Origin: Asterionellopsis glacialis
Lineage: Eukaryota; Bacillariophyta; Plagiogrammaphyceae; Rhaphoneidales; Asterionellopsidaceae
DNA: 20,897 bases
Direction of reading: 5' to 3'
Assembly: GCA_014885115.2 (NCBI GenBank)
Contig: WKLE02004135.1
Span: 1-20,897, forward strand
The first letter of the stretch is position 1. Each line of letters opens with the position of its first letter. Below, piece by piece: positions 1 through 10,122 of this stretch. A model generated the notes under the pieces. It did no database searches and had not been told where the DNA came from. It was given only the letters and a program-made list of their open reading frames with translations. The translations under genes and the position numbers were made by a program.

Positions 1-3000
1 TTTCTTTTGTGTGTTGATTGTCTGATTGTTGTGTTGTGCCGAAGATTTTTGATGTGAACAGCTACTCAAAGAAACAAAAGTGGTGTCACAGTACACACAC
101 AAATTGCTTAAGATACAACAACTGCAGTGTACTGTCAAGTTTGCACAGGGATAAAAGCCTATAATGAAGTTATCATAGCAACATCATGAAATGGCATGCT
201 TCTGTATTATCTTATTTATGTATACTGTTGGAAATTTATTTCCAAACTCACTCAACACTTGTCTCACTTGACTCAATCTAATACAACCAATCTTGTTCAT
301 AACACAAACTTGGGACTAAACTTTCAATTAGTTTCAGTATCATCATGTCAAAGAAAATGTACTACAAATTCACACAGCCATATCTCTTGTCCATTGTTTG
401 AGAGTCATCACCAAAAATGCAAAAGATGGCCCTCCTTTAGTCAAATGTCTTGCTCTCTGTCTGCACCAGCAGTACTTAAAATCTAGCCTAATCTTATTTT
501 GAAGATTACAGTAGTATGTACAAAAACAGACAATTTGTAGTATTTGTTGTTCACATTTTTCCACACAAAAACTGAGTTCTATGTATGTTTGATTGTTGTA
601 TGGGAAAATTGTAAGTTTCTCTTGGAGAATGTTTGCCTCATTGTGAACTTTTGAAATGGCAGATGATGGGAGGGAAATTTCACTGTTAGAATACTCACCA
701 TATTTTGACAAACCTTTAACACAACCCTTTTGATAAGGATGCACAGAAGGGCTGTCAACAATGGGAGAATCAGAGAAGAGGTTTTGGTGTGAAGAACAAT
801 GTTTAAAGTTGTGCAACAAATTAGATTTGTAACCAAGGTTTTTGATCAAGAAAATTAAACTGATCTAGATCAACAAATTTTGGTATTGAGATACTCAGAC
901 CAGTGTTATTTGAAAGCTGTGAATAAGATCTATTCAATGATACTGTTTTCTTTATTCATTAATGAATAGAGGTGCATAAAATATTTGTACAGGATGTTGA
1001 AAATTGAGGTCATAACCTGGATTTTTTGCATGCCACAGGTATATGCAATTTTTAAAAAAAGTGCACCAGCAACAGCCTTTTAATAGTGCTACTATTCAAA
1101 AAATGGCCCAAGCTTGATAAGTTTCTAAACAAAATATCAGTTTATTTATTTTGTAATTCATAAAATTCAGTTCCTCCTTCACACCAACATAAAATTGCTT
1201 ATTCTTTAAGAATGGTAGTTTGAGGAACAAGTAATTCTAAGCTTAAAATATATCCACTCATCAATGATTATTTGGTATTTTTGGTATGGGGAGGAGCACA
1301 CAAAAATATATTTAAGGGATTCTTATTGTGTGGTTATGTCATCTTGTTTTCATTAGATAATCAATCACAATGCTTTTATTTCAAGCTTAGATTATTTGTA
1401 ACAAATATACCAATGAATTGGAATATCAAACATCATATATTATTGTTACTGATTGAATAGATATGGTATGATGAAACTTATTTTGAATGGTTCAACTTTA
1501 TTTATTGAAAATTTTCTTCTTTCTCATATACTCAGCAACCATTCACTTTTTAGTATAAAATAAGGAACTCTCCATGCTTTCAAATTCTTTATAGCAACAC
1601 TGAGAAACAGTTGTACTCCTAAAGTGAAACAAGCACAAAAACACACATGTAGACAAAAACAGGAAAAATAACAACAAGAACAACAAGAATAACAAGAACA
1701 ACTAAGAGTTTTTTTTGCATCCAATTTCTAGGGATATCTGCTAGGTTAGTGTACCTTTTTCTAAAGTGTCTATGTTAATGATTTGAGGCATATTGTTTTA
1801 AAGAAAAGAACAAACTGGTTCTTGAAGCTGACGATGCTAATGTGGGTGAAAATCCCACTAAATTTAAGTGTTTTACAAGATGCTTAGAAGATACAAGGTG
1901 GAAAATTATGCAAAGTACAATTAATATGGAGCACCAAAGTTTGACATTAGACTAGCAGGGAACAGAAAAAACAATCAATCACTGCATAATGTCTTTTAAA
2001 CTAGTTCTTTTTTAAGAGACATGTTTTGGAGTGATAATAATGTTAAGACTATAAACACATCATAACAGTATATGCTGGGTCTATGCTGTTGTAAGTATAC
2101 AATTCTTTTATTTGACATTGTCGTTAAATCCTTTTTTCTCTTTAAGAATTGCAGGCAAGAAAAATAAAGAGCACCTCTACTGGTAGTGGACAAGATGATA
2201 ACAAGAGACAACAGCACACAAAAAGACTAAAGTTGTTGAGACTGCTTATCATTACAAAATTGTAAAAAGCTTTCTCATTTATTTTTCACCTTTATATAAT
2301 AATTATATAACTCTCTTTTAAAAATCATGATATTCATATAAAAAGGGTTTGGCAGCCCAAAGATAAATCTTATTTTTTTAATAAAATTATGATGCTATGT
2401 ATCTGACACCACCCAATTGTTAAAATTGCTAGAGATTGCGGGTTTAAGTAATTATAAATAGAGGTCCATTGATTGATTTCTTATTTGTTACTGTCACAGT
2501 ATTTCACTGAACCATGTACCTTGTTAGTATGTTTCTATGTAAGTATTGAATTTTTGATGAATGTGCCATATCTGCTCATTGCCTCTCTTGCTGTCCCATT
2601 TTTCCTTGTTGTGGTTAATTAGTATCCTGCTGGAATTTGGAACTTAGCCTTTTAAACACCAGTCTCAATGAAATATATACAAAATATAACTCATGGTAGA
2701 TGATTTTTTAGAAAAAGGGGAAAGCATGATTAGCACATGCTGTTTATCTTATTTAATTACTAAAAAATGTAAAAGTATATGCTAGTACTATGTTTATTTG
2801 CAACTTTCCAGTCCAAGTTAATTTAATTTGTAATAAAATGTGAATACCAGCTGGAGCTGTACAAAACTATAAAGCTATTGGGATATGACTCTTTATCATT
2901 TCTGTCCAAGGAGTAGAAACTTATTGTTTTCAGTCACCTAGTCCTACCAGTATGGTACATGGGTCCTTTCACTGAGCTTTCCTTGCAAATATATTAGTGT

Positions 3001-3247
3001 AATCTTTTGACCTTTAGATCTCATTCACTCAGAAATCTTTAGAATGATATGGATGTGTTTGAATTCACAGGGATTCAGAATTCCTATGTATCAATGTGCT
3101 ACATCAAAATAATAATACATAAAATAATGAAGCAGGATTTGTAATCCTAAAACTTGATGCGTTTGCTAGATTTTGTATCGTCTAAAACAAAAAAAGTATC
3201 AAATCCCCAGTTTCAAAAAGAAGTTGACCCATTAAATACTTTCTGGG
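1..3247. other. AT-rich intergenic DNA without a supported gene
   Basis: This stretch is strongly AT-rich and broken by stops in all frames. The longest open stretch (370-849, minus strand) has no ATG at its head and no domain I recognise. It has a Cys-rich end (FKYCWCRQRARHL) and could be a remnant of a transposon protein, but I cannot support that. A low-complexity AAC/AAG stretch lies near 1660-1702. Nothing else stands out. Confidence 0.6.
1660..1702. repeat. AAC/AAG/AAT trinucleotide low-complexity repeat
   Basis: Imperfect runs of aacaacaag and aataacaag units. On the minus strand they translate into a Cys/Ser-rich string, which makes a misleading short open frame with no other sign of coding. 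Confidence 0.6.
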
Positions 3248-3473
3248 TATTGGCCAATCAGATCGCCAGTGCATAATTCACGGTAGGTACTAAACTACTG
3301 TAGGAAAGAATGAAAAATCGGTAGAATCTTTCTGGTCTTAAAATTTATTTTCATTGGGCAATCAAATCGCAAGTGCATTATTTCTCCACAATATGTAAGT
3401 ACTCTCTACTAGAGACTAAACTACATCATTAGGCAAAAATAAAAAATTGGTACTGTAGAATCTTTCCGATCTT
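3248..3473. repeat. diverged tandem duplication, two copies of about 90-120 bp
   Basis: Two neighbouring blocks share the same order of words. Copy 1 (about 3248-3337) has TTGGCCAATCAGATCGC, AGTGCATAATT, ACTAAACTAC, GAAAAATCGGTAGAATCTTTC and GGTCTT. Copy 2 (about 3352-3473) has TTGGGCAATCAAATCGC, AAGTGCATTATT, ACTAAACTAC, AAAAAATTGG with TAGAATCTTTCC, and GATCTT. Copy 2 is longer because of small insertions. There is no coding potential. It is probably an old local duplication or two copies of a short interspersed element. Confidence 0.75.
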
Positions 3474-5208
3474 GATTGATTTTCACTTGTCTGTACATAC
3501 TTGACCAGTATTACAGTAGAGTAAATAATAATTTCAAATGGATTCAATACTGTACACAGCCATTGAACTTATGTAGAATTCTAGAGGAGATAGTACTGAA
3601 GGCTCCCACTGCCCCTAATTTTAACCCACAATATACAGTTCATACAATTTAGTCTACATCGTCCTTGCCAGGTACATATGTGTTACACAATTACCTGTTC
3701 ATGGGTCCAATGAGTACCTTGTAGTTTTTAAGGGGGCTGTAATATCGCAAATAATTAGTATGCTTCAAAAGTGAGAGCAGTAAGTACCTGGTACTGGTAT
3801 GGCCTCTAGATTTGTTGTGATGGAGTCATACCAGGCGGTAGGTTTCTTGGAGCTTCTGAGGGGAACCGTGACAGTACGTCCAAACATGCGTGTCCGAAAA
3901 TTTTCGCCTCGGAAAAGTTCTTCGGTGTATCTCTGAATTCTTGTTGAACTTCAAGTACAAAGAAAGTAGGACTAGTCATCTTTCTACGGATGAGAATAAT
4001 GATCCGCCCTTACCAGGTACCAGGTACCGTACCTGGTAAGCATGTAGTATCCAGGAACCTTTTGTTTGAAATCAATAGTTGAGTTTGTGCCTTTGTATTC
4101 AATATTGCCCCTAACATGTGCCGTACGTGGTACGAAACAAATATTTCGTAAGAGTAGATATTATAAAGTAGGAGTACAGTAATAGTAAATTTATTAGTCT
4201 TTCATAAATGATAAAATATGGAGCAGTTCGCTTCTTTACTATAGCTTCAAGTACGTGTTGGAAATATTTTTTAATCGTGAGACGATCATTTGGTATCGGC
4301 AGTTGGATTTTCTCTATTTTCTCTATTCTTAAAGGTATGCCGTAAGCGGATTTTAACATATCGTCCCTGACGTGTTTTTGGGCAGCCCTCTACGTAAGTA
4401 TGAAAAATAATTACAACGCCCCCTCTCTGTAATAAAGTAGTGTATTTCTTGTCGGTTCCGAGATGAACAGGATTGTGTGTTATGCATTCGTATCCAACTC
4501 AAACTGGGATTGCACCTCAATAAGCTGGACCATATGGTGACGTATGGCATGGCACACTCTCCTGTACAGTAATTCTTACCAACCAATGCCAACAGAGCAT
4601 AGGATATAAAGTGCTTTTGAATTTGTAATTGTACTAAATGACGTATACTAAAACACAAGTACTATTACTTCCTGTTCCTGTTGCTTATAACAGTTCTGTT
4701 AATAGTAAAATTTACTTACGGTACTGATCGGCAATGCACAATTTCTTTTCTTGCGTACTTGTTGACCTAAGTATTTGTCGAAAACTTCCGAAGGAAACTA
4801 AGGCAATTGGTATGTTGATTCAAAATCTACAGGTAAGTATCGTGTACTCACCTAGAGTTTAGTAGTACTGAATTGGCTGTGTATCAGTTGTCAAATAATA
4901 GTACCAGGATACCAAGTAAGGTCTACCAGTTGCAAAGTACTTTTCGCCGATAAGATACTACTCGAATTACTGTCGCCGGTTCCATATACAGGTAAGCCTG
5001 CTATGCCCCCTTTGATGTTAGATTCTCTTATAGGCGTACCAGCTACTAGTCCAATCGCCCCTCACAGCTGCTGGGTAAGCCCAAGACGAAGACGGTGGCA
5101 CAATAAATTCAAGCACAAGCAGAGCGCAAGTTGCACATCATTTTGAACAACCGACGTTCTAGCAGTGAAGCATTTTTGCACAAAGGAATCAAGGAATTCG
5201 GAAACGTC
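3474..5208. other. intergenic DNA upstream of the HMG-box gene
   Basis: Apart from the inverted repeat at 4009-4040, I see no supported gene. Two minus-strand open frames (4111-4359 and 4353-4658) overlap by a few bases and are AT-rich, without domains or a signal sequence; I treat them as chance. The last 200-300 bases should hold the promoter and 5' UTR of the plus-strand HMG-box gene. The frame of that gene stays open back to 5131, but with no ATG before 5209. Confidence 0.5.
4009..4040. repeat. 12-bp perfect inverted repeat, GTACC-rich
   Basis: Arms CTTACCAGGTAC (4009-4020) and GTACCTGGTAAG (4029-4040) flank an 8-nt spacer that itself contains GGTACC. Related GTACC/GGTAC words recur through the intergenic DNA (near 3670, 3787, 4124, 16690, 19300 and 19445), so this may be one instance of a common word of this genome rather than a specific site. 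Confidence 0.7.
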
Positions 5209-6747
5209 ATGGCAAGTACAAGTACTGATCTCTACAACCCACAAGCACATCAAAACATGAACCATTCAGGTACAACAGCGGGAATTGCATCTTTTGCTGC
5301 TCAACCAGGTCAATCAAGCATGACAAGTTTCACCGGCGCCATGAATGCTCCTGGTGTCAACCCAAACGGTACTCTGGGTACAGCCGGTGCTCCTGGGAGT
5401 GTCAGTGCTCTCACAGCTGCTGCTGTTGCTGCGAATCAAACCGGTGCTGTATCTGGTTTCACAGCTGCTCAACAAGCTCAAGCAGCACAGCAACAGGCTG
5501 CTAATGCTGCTGCCGCGACGAATGCATCTTCCTTTTTAGATGACCAACAAAGATTCATGCTTTTGGACCAATCGAATCGTAATCAAATGATATTGCAACG
5601 TCAAACAGAGTACACGAATCAATTGGCAGCCGCAGCTGCCGGATCACGTAATGCTGCATTTATAAATCCTAATTTATTGTTGACCGGTACTCCTCAAGCC
5701 AACACAGCCGCATCAAGACTTGGTTTGGGGATGGACCCTTCTCTTTTAGGGAATACCGCTGCTGGATTATCTGTTGCAACTGCAGGAGCTCCAACACAGG
5801 CAGGTACCATGGCAGGAGCGACTACGACCGGTGCTGGTGCAACGGGTATGAATCCTAGTGATCATCTTGCCTTGTTTAGTGCCCAAGCTGCTGCAGCAAA
5901 TGCTGCCAATGCGCAAGCTGCAGCTCAAGCGGCTCAACAAGCTGTGAATGTTCGTGCAGCAGCACGTGGTGCTGCTTCAACTACTCAAGGCTCACAAGCG
6001 GCAGCACTTTCTGGTATGCTTCCCACAAGTGCAGCATCTGCAGCGTTATCTGCTACACATCCAGCAATGTTCGCTGCGGCAGCTCAACAATTTAATACAC
6101 ATCCTGCCATGAGAGGTTTAAATGCGGCTCAAATTTCCGGTCTCGATGCCGCTGCTGCTGCAAGTACGGCAGCTGGTCTTGATCCTACACTTACTGCCAA
6201 TTTGAATTTTTTGAATGCCCAAGTAGGAGATGCAGCAACAGCTGGTGGTTTTGAAAGTGTTCTCAAGCAAGATCACGATATGAACCATCATCAACATCGC
6301 CCCAACAGCAACAATAACAACAACAAAGGAGGAAACGGCCACCCGAACAATCGCGAAATGCCTGTCCGTCCCTTATCAGCGTATAACTTCTTCTTTCGTG
6401 ATGAACGTGAACGGATTTTGAATGAAGACAAGCCAGATAGTGAAAAAACGAATATTACACAGCCTGATCCAGAACAAGAAGATGCCGAAGCACTGGAAAA
6501 AAAGAAAAAACGATTATTAGAACAACACTTGTTGAAGGATCGATCTAAACGTCGTCCTCATCGTAAGACACACGGTAAGATTGGATTTACATCTCTGTCC
6601 AAGCTCATTGGTAAACGATGGAGAGAACTCTCAGACGAAAAGAAACAATATTACAGGGATGTAGCTGCCATGGATATGGATCGTTATCAACGTGACGTAG
6701 CGGAATATAACAAAGGCCGACTCTTTCAAAAACCTGCAACCAAATAA
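5209..6747 (+). CDS. HMG-box protein with Ala/Gln-rich N-terminus
   Basis: This is a predicted nuclear DNA-binding protein of 512 residues and appears intron-less. The first ATG of the frame is at 5209; the frame opens earlier but without an ATG. Residues 1 to about 350 are low complexity, rich in Ala, Gln, Thr and Gly, like many transcription-factor activation or assembly regions. A His/Asn-rich linker (about 355-381) includes an Asn run. A single HMG box follows: helix I RPLSAYNFFFRDERERIL (387-404), then a Lys/Arg/Glu-rich insert of about 45 residues ending in RRPHRKTHGKIGF, then helices II and III with KLIGKRWRELSDEKKQYYRD, ending near 503. HMG boxes bend DNA through the minor groove; whether this one is sequence-specific is unknown. 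The basic insert could also contribute to nuclear import. Diatoms encode many such proteins, so orthology is not assignable. The call of HMG box is secure; the biological role is not. Confidence 0.92.
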   Translation: MASTSTDLYNPQAHQNMNHSGTTAGIASFAAQPGQSSMTSFTGAMNAPGVNPNGTLGTAGAPGSVSALTAAAVAANQTGAVSGFTAAQQAQAAQQQAANAAAATNASSFLDDQQRFMLLDQSNRNQMILQRQTEYTNQLAAAAAGSRNAAFINPNLLLTGTPQANTAASRLGLGMDPSLLGNTAAGLSVATAGAPTQAGTMAGATTTGAGATGMNPSDHLALFSAQAAAANAANAQAAAQAAQQAVNVRAAARGAASTTQGSQAAALSGMLPTSAASAALSATHPAMFAAAAQQFNTHPAMRGLNAAQISGLDAAAAASTAAGLDPTLTANLNFLNAQVGDAATAGGFESVLKQDHDMNHHQHRPNSNNNNNKGGNGHPNNREMPVRPLSAYNFFFRDERERILNEDKPDSEKTNITQPDPEQEDAEALEKKKKRLLEQHLLKDRSKRRPHRKTHGKIGFTSLSKLIGKRWRELSDEKKQYYRDVAAMDMDRYQRDVAEYNKGRLFQKPATK

Positions 6748-7984
6748 ATATGTAAGGTTGAAGGAGAAGAGATTTTAACATATAACCAAACGCCTCAGGG
6801 GAAGCTTTCATTTCTATCTTGACTGCTTTGGCACAATTTTGCGATTGTCAGATTATATTAATACAGTGTCAGCGATATTGTTTACTTCGTTTTTGTTTCT
6901 GTATATTTATTATTCCACTCACTTCTTTAGAATATAAAAAATAAAGATAGGACCATATTACATACTCAATAATACGTTGTAGTTGAATTTATCATATGTG
7001 ATATGCGATCGAGTCTTGCATTTAAAAAAGACTCTGTTGAAGTAAAACTTCATGCACCAGCAAGTTCTGTACAGATGTAATACTATGACTAAAAGGGCCA
7101 TACAAGCAAGGAGTTTGTAACGCCAAGGTCTTGCTAGTAAACTTGTCTTTATTCTGTTTCCGATGAGAACAGAAGAGAACACAAATTGTTTGCAGTGACG
7201 TGTGAAGCCATCATGCCTCAAATTTGAGACATCGATAAGATTCCTCGCGAAAATAGAGATTTTTTGAGAAATCTATTGGTCAGTACCGCTGTTATGTTTA
7301 TTGATGCACAGGTCTATTCTTGTGTCTTTAACTGGAACTGTAGGACCTACGCCGGACTAACTCTAGACTCTAGAGAGAGAATAGAACAGGGCTATGTATT
7401 CCTTGAAAGGGGGCGATAGCATCCAAGAAGAGGCCCCGGATACAGCGACTATAGCATGAAGAAGTTTGTACCTGCCTGGTAGATTAGGACTGCCCCGACT
7501 CTAGAGTCTAGACTCCTACCTGTCACGTAAACATATATCAATAGACCTATCTGTATGGGTACAAAAACAGATATTTGGTCCTATTAATTTTAGTTAGTAC
7601 AAGTTACTAGTCTAGTGGGTCCTACGAACAGTAAGACCTGCCGGTAGTCGTGGTGGCTCCTGCCGGCCTTTTTTCTTCTACACAGCTTCTACGTATTTAC
7701 TATGAAGCAAAAAGTACGATTCTGCAGTACATTTGAAAACTCTCTTTGAAGGGTACAAGATATTTCCTATTTGCAGCAAGAATAATAATTTTTCTCCCAC
7801 AATACCCTTGTCCAGCGATACTCCTGAGTGCTTCTTTTGGCACCGACACGTTGATTTCGTTACCCGCGTCAAGTAGCAGAACTCACTCCGTTCCGACCAT
7901 GAAAAATAGATGAATCAGATGATGACTCATAATCATCCCCACCAAATAACATGATACTACAAATAAATATCTACCGTAATATTC
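6748..7984. other. intergenic DNA downstream of the HMG-box gene
   Basis: I see no supported gene. The first part after the TAA stop is AT-rich and is the likely 3' UTR. Open frames here lack ATG starts. Two CTAGA-rich words, CTAGACTCTAGAG (7363-7375) and CTCTAGAGTCTAG (7499-7511), form a 13-bp inverted pair about 120 bp apart. Short GCCGG-rich patches lie at 7640-7665. Confidence 0.5.
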
Positions 7985-8122
7985 AATAAAACAGTAGGCC
8001 AGAAGCACCATTCTTGAAAAATACGCAAAAGAAAAAAATCGATCGAAAAAAATAGCACCTCGACTGTCAAAATAATTAGGAGTAATATCTAAAGAACTAA
8101 AGGCCTCGCCTACTGTTTTATT
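7985..8122. repeat. 15-bp perfect inverted repeat, possible small MITE
   Basis: AATAAAACAGTAGGC (7985-7999) is exactly mirrored by GCCTACTGTTTTATT (8108-8122). The 108-bp interior is AT-rich and non-coding. The size and terminal inverted repeats would suit a miniature inverted-repeat element, but I see no obvious target-site duplication, so this remains a structural description. Confidence 0.5.
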
Positions 8123-8500
8123 TTAGATTATATAGGTAAGCCAACTTGGTGTAGAAACAATTTATATCCTGCTTTATTTCATTCCAATCGAAAATATTTT
8201 TTCAAAGAAATCGATGCGCTAGAAAATAACAAGGTTTTTTGGAAATAATACGCGCACGAACGGGAGTGAAAAAAGCGGCTACGACTACCTTAATATTTGG
8301 ATCATGCATCTGCTCATGTGTCCAATGGATGGATCCAATGGATTATGAGATCAGTCTGTTCCTTGTCTATTTCATGAAATAAAGAAGGTCATACACAAGC
8401 AGTAGCCTATACAAGAACATGTCAAAATGATGTATACATCTCAAATCATAGTTTATATCACTGACTCCTCCAGTCCTACCATCCATCTGTAAATACCTGA
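8123..8500. other. intergenic DNA, nothing recognised
   Basis: AT-rich sequence without an ATG-initiated frame of useful length. A repeated word, CCAATGGAT, occurs twice near 8320-8345. Confidence 0.5.
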
Positions 8501-10080
8501 TGCATTTTTTTGCTAATTCAGGCACCAACCTATCCAAACAGAATTTTGAGTTTTAAAGCATGGCTGTCTCCATTTTGGGAGCAAAACCATCATCTTCGAT
8601 CTCTTGTCTCCATCAATAACTTTTGTTCTCAAAATTGATACTCCTGAGAGGTCATGTATACAGTATACATGACTGGATGCTTGCATCACAATAAAATACT
8701 GATTACTTAGATGTTGCAATTGGATTTTGGAACTCAGCCTATCCTGCTTAAAGTGGTAGAGTGCCTTCCTCAGTCTTCAAGTCTGCTCAAGTCAAATATT
8801 TTGCCCCTACTTCTTGTCTCATTACTTTCACCCCAATGACACAAATAACCATTCTTCAGAAGGAACCTAGAACATCCTCATCTCAGTCTTACTCTCACTG
8901 ATCACTCTCCTTCCTGCATCTAGACTGTATTTGACACATTCTTCTCCGAGAATAAATAATAAAAGTGCCACTTTTGTGAATTGCATTGAATGGTTAGTAG
9001 ATGGTGAAGATCTGAATATGGAAATGATCTTCCAACTTCCATCTGACACTCAACACCATGTCATTCTCTACATTCCTTCTGGGAATGCACCTGTTCTCTA
9101 AGGATAAAAATAAAAACATTGTTTGGTCAGCTATCAAGGACAATTATATCACCAAACTTGGTTTCCATTCTGAACACTCTGTTTCTACTGCTGTTAGGAA
9201 CAAAATACATCACCTTATTTATTATGGTACTCTTTGCAGCAACAATATAAATCAAAAAGGGATCATTACTGACACCAATGTGGCCATGATTATGCAACAA
9301 AAGAGCTGTTTAATGGTAGCACTGTATGACTCTTTTTGTAATAGATTACATAACACCAACTGTGAGATGTAGTATGTATCTCTCCACTGATATTAAAGAA
9401 AATATCCAATGAAACTTTTTACAAAGTAACACACCTTTCAAATACCCTGATTTCAAAGACATCTTTTCCAAAGTTTCTTTGGCAGAGGCACATCTCATGA
9501 TACTTTGTACTAAGTGGTTTGAATACATTCATCAGTTTGTGATTGTGAATCCTGTCTTTTTGCTACTAAAGTCTATAAGGAGAGAACTTCTAATGTCTAA
9601 AGTACTAATTCACTGAAGAAAAAAGAAAACTCTATCATATTGCATATGGATTTGAATGATCCTTCTATATTGCTACTGATTTCATAAATAGCGTTGATAA
9701 CATATTTTGACAAGGCTTGCAAAGTATCGTACAGTTATCCTAGGACACCAATTATGGAGATGGATGCCATTAATCATCTTGTAATCAATTTTGATGCATC
9801 ACACATGTCCTAATGATGTATTCAATACTGTGGCTGCACTCACTTGTTGACAGTCATTCCATGATCAAGTAATAGCCAATCTGTCATGGTATCCAACAAG
9901 AAGAATTTCACATAACCACATATTCAGCCTTGCTTGTGCTCTTCAAAAGGCAATTGATTTCTATCAAAAAATTTACAGTGCTGTGAATCCATAAGATTAT
10001 TAAATTGCAATAAACGGCGGATGCATTCATCAACGAGATATGCCTTTCAAATTGAAATCAATCTCTACTTTTCTACTGTC
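8501..10080 (+). pseudogene. decayed sequence of unknown origin, possibly transposon-derived
   Basis: The texture changes here: the plus strand has many pyrimidine-rich codon-like runs, and several short plus-strand frames follow one another, broken by stops and frame changes. Readable pieces include FVNCIEWLVDGEDLN and QLPSDTQHHVILYIPSGNAP around 8976-9090, a 104-codon ATG frame at 9058-9372, and HLMILCTKWFEYIHQF around 9490-9540. I do not recognise a family. The pattern suits an old dead mobile-element protein or a decayed gene. A TTG-headed minus-strand frame at 8513-8719 is not supported. The call rests on texture only, so confidence is low. Confidence 0.25.
8651..8673. repeat. 11-bp palindrome with one-base centre
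   Basis: GTCATGTATAC (8651-8661), one A, then GTATACATGAC (8663-8673). It is perfectly symmetric. It could be a dyad protein-binding site, a short hairpin, or chance within the decayed region. Confidence 0.7.
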
Positions 10081-10122
10081 CTGTGCTTGACATTTCAGCC
10101 TTCGCATATTTCAGTTAATACC

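Noticed and set aside
370..849. 159-codon minus-strand open frame with a Cys-rich end
   Set aside because: It begins with TTG and has no ATG near its head, no domain and AT-driven composition; it may be a transposon scrap, but nothing supports that.
4111..4658. Two overlapping minus-strand frames with ATG starts
   Set aside because: They are AT-rich, show no domain, signal or repeat, and no convincing splice joins them.
7363..7511. CTAGA-rich 13-bp inverted pair
   Set aside because: The words are low complexity and self-overlapping, so chance pairing is likely.
8740..8810. tRNA-like word TGGTAGAGTGCC with a CAAGTC word downstream
   Set aside because: The promoter-box resemblance is weak and no cloverleaf can be drawn, so neither a tRNA gene nor a tRNA-derived SINE is supported.
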